Shown: piece after piece, positions 34,642 to 43,389 of the stretch
Layout: every line of letters starts with the position of its first letter
Position numbering within the stretch: position 1 is the stretch's first letter
Assembly (NCBI RefSeq): GCF_014648175.1
Contig: NZ_BMQP01000015.1
Coordinates: forward strand, 62,001 to 126,000
Reading direction: 5' to 3'
Length of the DNA stretch: 64,000 nucleotides
From: Planobispora rosea
GTDB taxonomy: Bacteria; Actinomycetota; Actinomycetes; Streptosporangiales; Streptosporangiaceae
Program-made: the position numbers and the translations under genes
Notes under the pieces: model-generated
Seen by the model: only the letters and a program-made list of their open reading frames with translations
The model's database searches: none
Told to the model about the DNA's origin: nothing

Positions 34642-35505
34642 TCAGCCGGAGCCCTTCTCCCCGGCGCGGGCGGCGGCGTGGACGGTGTGCCGCAGCAGCA
34701 GCGCGGTGGTCACCGGGCCGACCCCGCCGGGTACCGGGGTCAGCGCCCCGGCCCGGTCCGCGACGGAGCCGGCGTCCACGTCGCCGGTCAGGCCGCCGTC
34801 GTCGGTGGGGTTGGTTCCCACGTCCACCACGATCGCTCCCGGCCTGACGTGCTCGGCCGTGATCAATCCGGCCCGGCCCACCGCCGCCACCAGGACGTCG
34901 GTCCCGGAGGTGACGGCGGCCAGGTCGGCGGTGCGCGAGTGGCAGACGGTGACGGTGGCGTTCCGGTCCAGCAGCAGGTGGGCGGCGGGCTTGCCGACCA
35001 CCGTCGAGCGTCCGACCACGGCGACGTGGCGGCCGGTCAGCTCGATCGCATAGTGGTCCAGGATCGTCACCACGGCCTCCGCCGTGGCCGGGGCGAACGC
35101 GGGGAGCCCGGCGACGAGCCGGCCGAGGGAGAGCGGGTTGGCGCCGTCCACGTCTTTTTCGAAGGCGATGGCCGAGGCGAGGTCCTCCAGCGCCGCGCCG
35201 CCCGGCAGCGGCGTCTGCAGGATGACGCCGTGCACCGCCGGATCGTCGCTGAGCCGGGTGAGCGTCTCCCGGATCGTCCGGGCTCCGGCAGCGGGTCCCA
35301 GATCGACGACGTCGCAGACGATTCCCGCCTTCTCCGCGGCCCTGGCGATCGAGCGGACGTACCAGGCGCTGGACTCGTCGGCCGTGGCGACCACCACGGC
35401 GAGCCGCGGAGGGATGCCCGCCGCGGCGAGTCCGGCGGCCTCGGTCGCCGTCTCGGTGCGGATCGTCTCCGCGAGTTCCTTCCCGGACAGGACGGCAGCG
35501 CTCAT
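34642..35505 (-). CDS. folD: FolD-like methylene-THF dehydrogenase lacking the cyclohydrolase Lys
   Basis: A protein of 287 residues with FolD landmarks: SAWYVRS (Tyr kept), GVILQTPLPGG (Gln kept), KDVDGANP (Asp kept), the NADP-binding GRSTVVGKPAAHLLL and TPVPGGVGPVTTALL. The lysine that follows the YVxSK motif in E. coli FolD (K54, essential for cyclohydrolase) is Ile here (YVRSIARAAEKAG). The PxTPxG stretch is PATAEA. The enzyme should keep 5,10-methylene-THF dehydrogenase activity but lose or weaken cyclohydrolase activity. It is 43 bp downstream of fchA, which could supply that second step. Confidence 0.88.
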   Translation of the reverse strand: MSAAVLSGKELAETIRTETATEAAGLAAAGIPPRLAVVVATADESSAWYVRSIARAAEKAGIVCDVVDLGPAAGARTIRETLTRLSDDPAVHGVILQTPLPGGAALEDLASAIAFEKDVDGANPLSLGRLVAGLPAFAPATAEAVVTILDHYAIELTGRHVAVVGRSTVVGKPAAHLLLDRNATVTVCHSRTADLAAVTSGTDVLVAAVGRAGLITAEHVRPGAIVVDVGTNPTDDGGLTGDVDAGSVADRAGALTPVPGGVGPVTTALLLRHTVHAAARAGEKGSG

Positions 35506-35548
35506 CTGGCTCCTTCGGTGGTGGGATTCGGTTCCGGCCTCGGAGGGG

Positions 35549-36169
35549 TCAGCCGGCGATCTCCGCGCGAACGGCCGCGGTCACCCGCTCGGCGCGGGCC
35601 TCGATCTCGTCGACCTGCGCGGCCTGGGTGACCAGCTCCGCCCGGATGCCCTCGTCCCGGACGCCGCCCAGGTTCACCTCGACGTTCACACGGGCGGTGG
35701 TCGCCGCCGCGCGGGCGGCCTCGGCCGCGGCGGCGATGTCCGTGATGACGTTGCGGTTGCCGACCGGCAGGAGCTCCTCGGCCAGCCCGACCACGCTCGA
35801 CGCGACGCCGATGACCGCGGCCGGGGGCCTGCTCGCCTCGGTCAGCGCCGCGGCGATGGCGGCCGAGCGGGCGGCCTTCTCCTCCTCCGTCGCCTTGGGC
35901 AGCCGGTAGGCGTCGGTGACGGTGGTGAACGCCGCCGCGTCCTGCTCGGCCAGGAGCAGCGCGGAATATCGCAACCCGTCCGTCTCCGCGATGATCCGCT
36001 CGACCACCTTGCGGTGCTCGGCGTACTTCTCCCCGACGCTGTAGCGGGCCACCATGCCCAGCAGTGCCGCGGCCTGGGCCGCGTGCAGCGCGGCCGACGC
36101 TCCCCCGCCGGGGGCGGGGACCCGGTCGGCGAGACTGTCCAGGAAGTCGCCGATTCTCTCTTCGCGCAT
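35549..36169 (-). CDS. fchA: FchA-type methenyl-THF cyclohydrolase (cyclodeaminase fold)
   Basis: A protein of 206 residues of the formiminotransferase-cyclodeaminase C-terminal family. It shows DRVPAPGGGASAALHAAQAAALLGMVARYSVG, a central helical bundle and NVITDIAAAAEAARAA with VNVEVNLGGVRD. As a separate small protein it corresponds to FchA, which hydrolyses 5,10-methenyl-THF to 10-formyl-THF. It precedes folD on the minus strand in what looks like a two-gene operon, and a histidine utilisation context is absent. Confidence 0.88.
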   Translation of the reverse strand: MREERIGDFLDSLADRVPAPGGGASAALHAAQAAALLGMVARYSVGEKYAEHRKVVERIIAETDGLRYSALLLAEQDAAAFTTVTDAYRLPKATEEEKAARSAAIAAALTEASRPPAAVIGVASSVVGLAEELLPVGNRNVITDIAAAAEAARAAATTARVNVEVNLGGVRDEGIRAELVTQAAQVDEIEARAERVTAAVRAEIAG

Positions 36170-36312
36170 GAACGCCCGTCCTCCCGATCGGGTGAGGTCA
36201 CGTCACGCCGGGAATCCTTTCACGAGCCCCCCACCGGAGCTGGGAACGGGGCCGACATCCGCGCCGCCCGGACGAGACGACGGAAGAGAAACGGGAGAAA
36301 GACGGAAGAGAG

Positions 36313-37701
36313 TCAGTCGGCCTCGGGTGCCAGGGGCAGGCGGACGCGGAAGACCGCGCCCGAGCCGGGGACGGAATCGACCTCCACCCGTCCCCCGTGG
36401 GCCTCGACCATGGCGGCGACGATGGCCAGGCCGAGGCCGCTGCCTCCGGAGGAGGAGTCGGGGCGGCCCCGGGAGGAGTCGGCGCGGTAGAACCGCTCGA
36501 AGACGCGCTCGCGCTGCTCGGCGGTGAGACCCGGCCCCTCGTCGGCAACCTCGACGACGGCGCTCCCGTTCTGCCCGCGCAACGCGATCCGCACGGGCGT
36601 GCCCTCCGGCGTGTGGGTCAGGGCGTTGGACATCAGGTTGCCCACGACCTGGCGGAGCCGTACCTCGTCGCCCGAGACGATCAGCGCGCTGCCGTCGACC
36701 GAGAGCGTGACCTCACGGTCGGGAGCCAGGATGCGGGCGTCGTGCACGGCGTCCGCGGCGATGGCGAGCAGGTCCACCGGGCGCATCGCCATCGGGCGCT
36801 GCTGGTCCAGCCGGGCGAGCATCAGCAGGTCGTCGACCAGCAGGCCCATCCGCACCGCCTCCGACTCCACCCGGCGCATCAGCGGCGCCGGATCGATGTC
36901 GGGCGCCTGGCGGTAGAACTCGGCGAAGCCGCGGATCGACGTCAGGGGCGTGCGCAGCTCGTGGGAGGCGTCGGCGACGAACCTGCGCATCCGCTCCTCC
37001 GATCTGCGGGCCGCGCTCTCCGACTCCGACCTGGCCCGGAACGCGGCCTCGATCTGGGCGAGCATGCCGTTCAGGGACCGGCCGAGGCGTCCCACCTCGG
37101 TGTTCGGATCGGCATCCGGGACACGGCGGCTCAAGTCCCCGGCGGCGATGGCCTCGGCGGTGCGCTCGATCTCCTCCAGCGGGCGCAGGCTCCGCCGGAT
37201 GACCGCCACGCCCACTCCGGCGAGCGCCAGCATCAGCCCGCCGCCGCCGAGGACCTCCACCAGCGCGAGCTGCCCGACGATCTGCCGGACCTCGGTCAGG
37301 TCCACCGCCACGACGAGGCTTCCCCCGGTGTCCAGCCGGGTGACCCTGACCCGCCACTCGCCGCTGTGGTACGGCTCCGGCATCGTGACCGGGAGCACCT
37401 GCGGGCCCGGCTTGCCCTGCACGTCCGCCCCGGTGAGCAACATGATCGTCCGGCTGCGGGAATCGCGGAGCTCCGCCCTCACCTCCGGCGGGAGGGTCTT
37501 GCCCGCCTGGTTGAAGGGGGTGCGGCGGTCCAGGCGGCGCAGGAGGTTCCCCGTGGTGATGTCGATCTGGGTGTCCACCCGGTCGATCAGGTACCCCCGC
37601 ATGATCGAGACGCTGCCGACGCCGATCAGGGCCAGCGCGAAGACCAGCAGAATCAGGATGACCGAGATCAGCTTGACCCGCAGGGGAAGCCGGGTGAGCA
37701 T
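36313..37701 (-). CDS. Sensor histidine kinase (TcrY/MprB-like)
   Basis: A protein of 462 residues. TM1 (VKLISVILILLVFALALIGVG), an extracytoplasmic domain of about 120 residues and TM2 (LVEVLGGGGLMLALAGVGVAVI) are followed by a HAMP domain. The HisKA domain shows FVADASHELRTPL, and the HATPase shows NLMSNALTHTPEG and SGLGLAIVAAMVEAHGG. The ATG overlaps the regulator's TGA. It is the cognate kinase of the regulator at 37701-38408. The extracytoplasmic part has no sensor fold I can name. Confidence 0.93.
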   Translation of the reverse strand: MLTRLPLRVKLISVILILLVFALALIGVGSVSIMRGYLIDRVDTQIDITTGNLLRRLDRRTPFNQAGKTLPPEVRAELRDSRSRTIMLLTGADVQGKPGPQVLPVTMPEPYHSGEWRVRVTRLDTGGSLVVAVDLTEVRQIVGQLALVEVLGGGGLMLALAGVGVAVIRRSLRPLEEIERTAEAIAAGDLSRRVPDADPNTEVGRLGRSLNGMLAQIEAAFRARSESESAARRSEERMRRFVADASHELRTPLTSIRGFAEFYRQAPDIDPAPLMRRVESEAVRMGLLVDDLLMLARLDQQRPMAMRPVDLLAIAADAVHDARILAPDREVTLSVDGSALIVSGDEVRLRQVVGNLMSNALTHTPEGTPVRIALRGQNGSAVVEVADEGPGLTAEQRERVFERFYRADSSRGRPDSSSGGSGLGLAIVAAMVEAHGGRVEVDSVPGSGAVFRVRLPLAPEAD

Positions 37702-38408
37702 CACATGTCCGGAGGGAGCCGGAGCACGTAGCCGACCCCGCGCAGGGTGTGGATCAGCCGGGGATCGGCGTTGTCGATCTTCCGTCGGAGTACGGACACG
37801 TAGGACTCCACGATCCCGGCGTCGCCGCGGAAGTCGTAGTCCCACACGTGGTCGAGGATCTGGGCCTTGGACAGCACCCGCCCGGCGTTGGCCATGAAGT
37901 AGCGCAGCAGCTTGAACTCCGTCGGCGACAACGCCACGACCTTGCCCTTGCGCCAGACCTCGTGGCTCTCCTCGTCGAGCTCGATGTCGGCGAAGGTCAG
38001 CCGGGGCGGCCGGACCGGGGACTCTCCCCCGCTGGTACGGCGCAGCACGGCGCGGATCCGGGCCACGACCTCCTCCAGGCTGAACGGCTTGGTCACGTAG
38101 TCGTCGCCGCCCAGCGTCAGTCCGCGGATCCTGTCCTCGACCGCGTCCCGGGCGGTGAGGAAGAGCACGGGTGTATGAGTGCCTCCGCCGCGCAGCCGCC
38201 GTACGACATCGAAGCCGTCCATGTCGGGCAGCATCACGTCGAGCACGATGAGGTCGGGGCGGTGCCGCTGCACGGCGGCGACGGCGTCGGTGCCGGTGCC
38301 CGCCGTGCTCACCCCGAATCCGGCGAACCGCAGGCTCGCGGCCAGCAGCTCAAGGATGTTGGGCTCGTCCTCGACGACCAGCAGGCGGGCTTCGGGCGAT
38401 TCGCTCAC
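37701..38408 (-). CDS. OmpR-family response regulator
   Basis: A protein of 235 residues from GTG 38408, which has GAGGA 8 nt upstream. GTG 38423 would add five residues. It has a standard receiver (LLVVEDEPN, LIVLDVMLPDMDG, GGDDYVTKPFS) and OmpR-type winged helix (LSPTEFKLLRYFMANAGRVLSKAQILDHVWDYDF). Translation is coupled to the kinase by a TGATG overlap. It is a near-duplicate of the orphan regulator at 33839-34582, suggesting an ancient local duplication. Confidence 0.93.
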   Translation of the reverse strand: MSESPEARLLVVEDEPNILELLAASLRFAGFGVSTAGTGTDAVAAVQRHRPDLIVLDVMLPDMDGFDVVRRLRGGGTHTPVLFLTARDAVEDRIRGLTLGGDDYVTKPFSLEEVVARIRAVLRRTSGGESPVRPPRLTFADIELDEESHEVWRKGKVVALSPTEFKLLRYFMANAGRVLSKAQILDHVWDYDFRGDAGIVESYVSVLRRKIDNADPRLIHTLRGVGYVLRLPPDM

Positions 38409-38443
38409 AGGAATTATCCTCACCCGCCCACATGAGAAAGCCG

Positions 38444-39646
38444 TTAAGAGTCCAAAAGAGAGGTTATCCCTACAACGTGTCTGGCTATCGCCATGCTGGA
38501 CGTCGCCGCAGGGGACGGGGCGTTACGGATCAGAGCGATCCGGCCGTGCGTGTCGATCACGAAGTCGTCCACCATGCTCCCGTCGCGGGCCACGGCCTGC
38601 GCCCGGACACCGCCGGTGGTCCTGACCAGGTCGGCCCCGGTGAGAGCGGGCACGTAGCGGCGCGCGGCCGAAAGGAACGCCCGCTTGGCCAGCGAGCCGA
38701 ACACCTCCCTGACCCCGGTCCGCCAGTGCCGGGCCGCCAGCCTCCGGGTGCCCTCCCAGGCCGCGACCCGGCGCAGGTCGGTGAGATCGATGTCACGCCA
38801 GGAGTAGCCCTCCATGGCCAGGGCCATCACCGCGTTGGGGCCGACGAGCACCTCGCCGTCGATCCTCCGGGTCAGGTGCACACCGAGGAACGGGTAGCGG
38901 GGGTCGGGAACGGGATAGATCAGCCCGCGGACCAGGTCCCTGGCGTCCCCGGCGAGCGCGTAGTACTCCCCGCGGAAGGGGATGATCCGCACATCGCCGG
39001 AGACCCCCGCCATCCGGGCGACGGCGTCCGTACCGAGCCCGGCGCAGACGACCAGCCCGTCGAAGCGCAGCCTGCGCGGTCCGTCCGGCCCGCCGGCCAG
39101 CACCTCGACACCGGTCGGAGTCTCCCGCAGCGCGCGGACCGGGTGCGAGAGCCGTACCGAGCCCCCGGCCTCCTCCACGTCCCGGGCCAGGCGGCGGGCC
39201 ACCGCCGGGAAGTCCACGATCGCGGTGTGCGGGGAGTGGAGCGCCGCCACCCCGACGGCGTACGGCTCGACCTCGCGCAGGGCCAGCGCGTCCAGCTCGG
39301 CGAGGCCGGGGACGCCGTTCTCCCGGGCGCGGTCGGCGATGGCCCGCAGGCCGGAGCGCTCGGCCGGGGTGGAGGCGATGACGAGCTTGCCGACCTCGTC
39401 GTAGGGGATGGCGTGCTCAGCGCAGTACTCCCGCAGCAGGGCCACGCCGTCCCGGCAGAGCTTCGCCTTGAGCGACCCCGGCCGGTAGTAGATGCCCGCG
39501 TGCACGACCCCGCTGTTGTGCCCGGTCTGGTGGGCCCCGACGCGGTCCTCCTTGTCGAGCACGGTCACCCGCGCACCCCGGGTCAGCGCGAGCTCCCTGG
39601 CCACCGCCAGCCCGATGATGCCCGCGCCCACAATCCCGATGTCCAT
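38444..39646 (-). CDS. lhgO: L-2-hydroxyglutarate oxidase
   Basis: An FAD-dependent oxidoreductase of 400 residues. The dinucleotide-binding motif MDIGIVGAGIIGLAVAREL starts at the chosen ATG. LhgO landmarks are TGHNSGVVHAGIYYRPGSLKAKLC, IPFRGEYYAL and GPNAVMALAMEGY. It oxidises L-2-hydroxyglutarate, a side product of central metabolism, to 2-oxoglutarate. AGGT precedes the start. It stands alone between the divergent-side regulator pair and the cold-shock gene. Confidence 0.93.
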   Translation of the reverse strand: MDIGIVGAGIIGLAVARELALTRGARVTVLDKEDRVGAHQTGHNSGVVHAGIYYRPGSLKAKLCRDGVALLREYCAEHAIPYDEVGKLVIASTPAERSGLRAIADRARENGVPGLAELDALALREVEPYAVGVAALHSPHTAIVDFPAVARRLARDVEEAGGSVRLSHPVRALRETPTGVEVLAGGPDGPRRLRFDGLVVCAGLGTDAVARMAGVSGDVRIIPFRGEYYALAGDARDLVRGLIYPVPDPRYPFLGVHLTRRIDGEVLVGPNAVMALAMEGYSWRDIDLTDLRRVAAWEGTRRLAARHWRTGVREVFGSLAKRAFLSAARRYVPALTGADLVRTTGGVRAQAVARDGSMVDDFVIDTHGRIALIRNAPSPAATSSMAIARHVVGITSLLDS

Positions 39647-39770
39647 GGCGTGACCTGTGACCTTCCGAGAGCTCCGCACGGCACGCCCCGGCCCGCGAGC
39701 GCGCATTCCCGAAAGCTAGCGGCAACCCGCCCCCAGGAGAAGAGGGGCGTCTCCACAGCGGCGGGAAACG

Positions 39771-39808
39771 GCTCAGGGCCCGCCCCCTGTGAGGGGCGGG
39801 CCCTGAGC
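39771..39808 (-). terminator. Strong hairpin after the cold-shock gene
   Basis: A perfect 16-bp stem (GCTCAGGGCCCGCCCC with its complement) with a 6-nt loop, 15 nt after the cold-shock stop on the minus strand. Confidence 0.85.
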
Positions 39809-39823
39809 TGTGGAACTGTTTCG

Positions 39824-40030
39824 TCAGGCGGCGACGATGTTCTCGGCCTGCGGGCCCTTCTGGCCCTGCGTGATGTCGAAGGCCACCCTCTGGCCATCGC
39901 GCAGCTCGCGGTAACCGCCCTGAGAGACGATGTTGGAGTAGTGCGCGAAGACGTCGGGGCCGCCGCCGTCCTGCTCGATGAAGCCGAAGCCCTTTTCCGC
40001 GTTGAACCACTTCACGGTGCCAGCAGCCAT
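39824..40030 (-). CDS. Cold-shock domain protein (CspA family)
   Basis: A protein of 68 residues, a single cold-shock domain with RNP1 KGFGFIEQ and RNP2-like VFAHYSNI. The start [14 protein letters not shown] is preceded by AAGAGGAGA. It binds single-stranded RNA/DNA and keeps mRNA unfolded. A long upstream region (40031 to about 40190) with unusually AT-rich patches (AAAACAAAAAATG-like on the minus strand) probably forms the long 5' leader typical of csp genes. Confidence 0.95.
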   Translation of the reverse strand: MAAGTVKWFNAEKGFGFIEQDGGGPDVFAHYSNIVSQGGYRELRDGQRVAFDITQGQKGPQAENIVAA

Positions 40031-40372
40031 GTCGATCTCCTCTTGATAGGTGTAAAGCCGGAATCCGCACCGCGCGGATTCCGTGTCGCCGAGATAGGCC
40101 CACACCCGGAGAAGACCGGAAAACAAAAAATGCACCTGAGGCTACATACCGTCAGGCGCACACAAGTTCATTATGGGTACCACAACTGCAACTACCATCC
40201 AGGCTATCACACGTGCAGCCGTGGTTGAAAGGCCCGTGATGGAAAGGCGGGTGTCACGGCGGTTCGAGGACGAGGCCGCTCACGCTCGGCGCGCTGCTCG
40301 GCGTGCCGCCCAGCGGCCAGTCCGCCGCCTTCGGCCGCGGCATCGTCCTCACCGGACGGACACCCCTCCGGA
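40031..40372. other. Intergenic region: cold-shock leader/promoter and 3' flank of the large membrane gene
   Basis: No gene that I can support. The part next to the cold-shock gene is markedly AT-richer than the rest of the window (e.g. CATTATGGGTACC at about 40170, runs of A/T at 40123-40131) and probably holds its promoter and mRNA leader. I could not fix -35/-10 boxes with confidence. Confidence 0.45.
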
Positions 40373-43246
40373 TCACCGCATCCGGCCGATGGCCTCCCGC
40401 AGGCGGCGCATCTCCCGCAGGCGGGCCTCGTAGGTCGCGCCGATCACCACCAGGAGCAGCCCGCCGAGCGCCATCGGCACCCACCGGGGAACCTCCACGG
40501 CCACCCGCGCGATCCAGGGCGCCAGCTCGTGCAGGGCGACGGCGGCCAGGGTCAGGCCGCCGAGAACCGCCGGGGCCTGCAACCGGAGCCGGGTCCCGGC
40601 CAGGAGCACCGCGAGCGAGACCGTTCCCAGCAGCAGGGGCCGGAGCCAGCCGGAACCGGAGAACATCGCGATCGTGCTCGGCAGGAGGCCGGAGGCGAGA
40701 GCGGCTCCGTACGCGGCCCAGGAGGAGGTGGTCCCGGCCCTCGCCCGCCACCAGCCGAAGGCCAGCAGCACCAGGGAGAACGGCACCGTGTACGCCTCGA
40801 CCACGGTGATGTCGGAGGCGAGCAGCCGTGCCCAGGTGGCGAGCAGCAGGAATCCGGTCCCCGCGTACGCCGCCCGCCGGCGGTCGGGGCGCAGTGCCGT
40901 ACCGGTCAGCATGAGGCCGACGACGGCGCAGGCCAGGCTGACCGTCGGCAGGTCGGGGTTGCCGGACGGCAGGCCGGAGCCGATCAGCGGCGCACCGGAG
41001 GTGGCCAGGAGCAACCCCCAGGCGGCGAGGACGTAGCCCGCCGTCTCCAGCCCGATCGCGGCGTCGGCCACTCGTGATCGCCACAGGCCCGTCGTCGCCG
41101 GGTCCGCCGTCGCCGGGCCCGTCGTCATCTCCCGGTCCGTCCTGGCCGCCAGACCCGTCCTCACCGCCAGGCCCGCCGCCGTGGCCGCCAGGCAGGCCGC
41201 GGCGAGCAGGCCGAACGCCGCCTGCCGGGGCGGCAGGCCCAGCGCCGCCCCGACCGCCAGCACCTCCCCACCCGCGAGCAGTGCCGCGGTCCCGGCGGCG
41301 ACCGCGCGGAGGGCCGGGATCCGGGCCGCCGAGGCCGCACCTCCCCAGGCGAGCATGAGGATCACGAGCGCCGCGTGGGTGGTGGTCCGCCCGGCCAGCG
41401 CCGTGACGACGGCCAGCACGGTGACGGTCCCGGCTGCGGAGGCGAGGACCCACACCCACCAGGGCCGGCGGGCCGCGGCCGTACCGGCGGCCAGGACGGC
41501 CGCGACGGTGAGCAGGAGCGCCAGCTCCGCCGCGTGGCTCCAGGTGAAAGCGGCCGGAAGGAGGGTCGCCGTCAGCGTGCCGGACAGCAGCGCGGCGGCG
41601 CCCAGGAGTCCTCGGAGTCCTCGGAGTCCTTCTACGGTCCGCACCGGAGCGGGGCTCACCGCGACCGCCGCCGAGGCCGCGGTCAGCAGCGCGAGGATGA
41701 TCAGCAGCGGGACGGACACCACAGGCCATTCGTCCTGGTAACCGCGCGCTCCCTCCCAGATCCCGTCAAGGTGGGCGAACCGCTCGACGTAGGCGTAGAT
41801 GATGTTGTCGTTGAACGGAATCACGGTCAGCACCGCCAGGACGCCACCGGTGACCGCCCCGGCGGAGCGCATCCGCCGTCCGTTCAGGCCGGGCGCATAC
41901 AGGGCCGCGGCGGCGACGGCCAGACCCGCCACCGTGTAGAGGGGCATCGACCACGCCGAGTGGACGAGCGGAAGCCAGGGGGCCGCGGCCCCGGCGACCA
42001 GGACGCACGCCGACGCGACGGTGAGCACCGTGAGCCGTCCCGCCGTGACCCGCGACACCACGGTGATCCCCGTCAGGGCCAGTACGGCCAGCAGCGCGCC
42101 GTTCGCCAGGGAGGCCGGCCAGTCCTCGTCGGAGGTGAACCCCATCAACAGCCCCACCGCGGATTCGAGGAGCCCGCATCCCGCGCCGAGCACCCACACG
42201 ATCCCGAACGCGACCGCCGTGACCCCCCGGACCCCGGGCGCGGCTCCCCGGGCCCCGGGCGTGACTCCCCGGGCCCCGGGCGCGGCCCCCTGGACCCCGG
42301 GCGCGGCCCCGGCGGTCCTTTCGGCCCCGGACACACCCGGCGCCTCCGCGCCCTCCGGTGCTTGCGCACCCCGGTTCCTTGCCGCGAGGAGGAGCAGCAG
42401 GAGGGCGTCGGCCACGGCCGTCACCGTGAGCGCGGCGGTGAACCACGTCACCGTCCCGTCCGTCGCGAGCAGGGGCAGCGGGAACTGGGCGAGGACGATC
42501 GCCGTCGGCAGCGGCAGCCTCAGCGGGAGCAGCCTCGAATAACCCGCCATGGCGAGCGCCACCACGGCGAACAGACCGGCCGCGTAGTCGTCCCCGGCGA
42601 CGTCGCCGAAGCCGGCCAGGCCGACCCGCCGGGCGGCGTAGCCGTCCAGGAAGAGCAGGGCGACACCGAGCATCGCGACGGTCTCCGCGGTGGCGGTCAG
42701 CCCGCGTGCCACCAGGACTACCGGCACGGCGAGGGTCACCGCGGTGAATCCCGCCAGGACCGCCGCCCGCCCGCCGATGCCGAGGCTTCCCCAGCTCACG
42801 ACGGTGAACACGACGGCCGCGACGACCAGCAGCAGTCCGCCGAGGGAGAGCAACAGGTTCTGTACCGCCCTGGGAGAGATGTCCCCGCGCGACTCCCCGG
42901 ACGCCGCGAGTCCCGGCGACGCTCCTGACGCCGCCCCCGACGCCGCGAACTCCGCCCCCACTCCCGTCCCGGATCTCGCCCCCGCGGAGATCCCCGCCGG
43001 GCGGTCCCGCTCCTGCCGGAGGATGCCGAGCAGCTCCGTACGGCGGGCGAGCAGCCCGGCCTCCCTCTCCCGGATCTCGGCCAGAGCCCGGTCGAGCTGC
43101 CACAGCTCAGCCGCCGCAGGCCCCTGGAGGGGCAGCGCGCAGCGCGGGCAGCGGTCCCGGCTCTCGGTGAGGACCAGATCGCAATCCGGACACCTCACCT
43201 CCGCCCGTGATGAGGACAGACCAGTGGGAATGCTGTTGAACGGCAT
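40373..43246 (-). CDS. Giant multi-spanning membrane protein with zinc ribbon (SCO7613-type)
   Basis: A protein of 957 residues. The N terminus has a zinc ribbon, CPDC-N10-CPRC (residues 19-36), a coiled segment (ELWQLDRALAEIREREAGLL) and a low-complexity Ala/Gly/Ser stretch. From residue 130 on there are about 25 to 30 hydrophobic helices, so nearly the whole protein is in the membrane. A Gly/Val/Ala-Pro repeat (GAAPGVQGAAPGARGVTPGARG type, DNA around 42226-42310) lies in one loop. I recall actinomycete proteins annotated with an SCO7613 C-terminal domain as matches. The function is unknown; it has no transporter signature I can name. Confidence 0.75.
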   Translation of the reverse strand: MPFNSIPTGLSSSRAEVRCPDCDLVLTESRDRCPRCALPLQGPAAAELWQLDRALAEIREREAGLLARRTELLGILRQERDRPAGISAGARSGTGVGAEFAASGAASGASPGLAASGESRGDISPRAVQNLLLSLGGLLLVVAAVVFTVVSWGSLGIGGRAAVLAGFTAVTLAVPVVLVARGLTATAETVAMLGVALLFLDGYAARRVGLAGFGDVAGDDYAAGLFAVVALAMAGYSRLLPLRLPLPTAIVLAQFPLPLLATDGTVTWFTAALTVTAVADALLLLLLAARNRGAQAPEGAEAPGVSGAERTAGAAPGVQGAAPGARGVTPGARGAAPGVRGVTAVAFGIVWVLGAGCGLLESAVGLLMGFTSDEDWPASLANGALLAVLALTGITVVSRVTAGRLTVLTVASACVLVAGAAAPWLPLVHSAWSMPLYTVAGLAVAAAALYAPGLNGRRMRSAGAVTGGVLAVLTVIPFNDNIIYAYVERFAHLDGIWEGARGYQDEWPVVSVPLLIILALLTAASAAVAVSPAPVRTVEGLRGLRGLLGAAALLSGTLTATLLPAAFTWSHAAELALLLTVAAVLAAGTAAARRPWWVWVLASAAGTVTVLAVVTALAGRTTTHAALVILMLAWGGAASAARIPALRAVAAGTAALLAGGEVLAVGAALGLPPRQAAFGLLAAACLAATAAGLAVRTGLAARTDREMTTGPATADPATTGLWRSRVADAAIGLETAGYVLAAWGLLLATSGAPLIGSGLPSGNPDLPTVSLACAVVGLMLTGTALRPDRRRAAYAGTGFLLLATWARLLASDITVVEAYTVPFSLVLLAFGWWRARAGTTSSWAAYGAALASGLLPSTIAMFSGSGWLRPLLLGTVSLAVLLAGTRLRLQAPAVLGGLTLAAVALHELAPWIARVAVEVPRWVPMALGGLLLVVIGATYEARLREMRRLREAIGRMR

Positions 43247-43389
43247 GGCACAAGGATTCCCTCGCCGCTCTCCGGATCGCTTCCGGCGGAGTACTCAACC
43301 CCGCCTGAGTATCCGCGCCCCGTGAGCGCACACCTGAGCGCACCCCCGTGAGCGCGCCCCGGTCACCCGCCGTACGGCGCCGCCACGGA

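Noticed and set aside
40254..40343. 29-codon minus ORF beginning MPRPKAADWPLGG after the large membrane gene
   Set aside because: The start has Shine-Dalgarno spacing that is too short, and the frame is the tail of a shadow of the large gene.
40173..40433. Plus-strand 86-codon ORF overlapping the large membrane gene
   Set aside because: Arg-rich shadow composition and overlap with a well-supported gene on the other strand; the region is more likely the csp leader.
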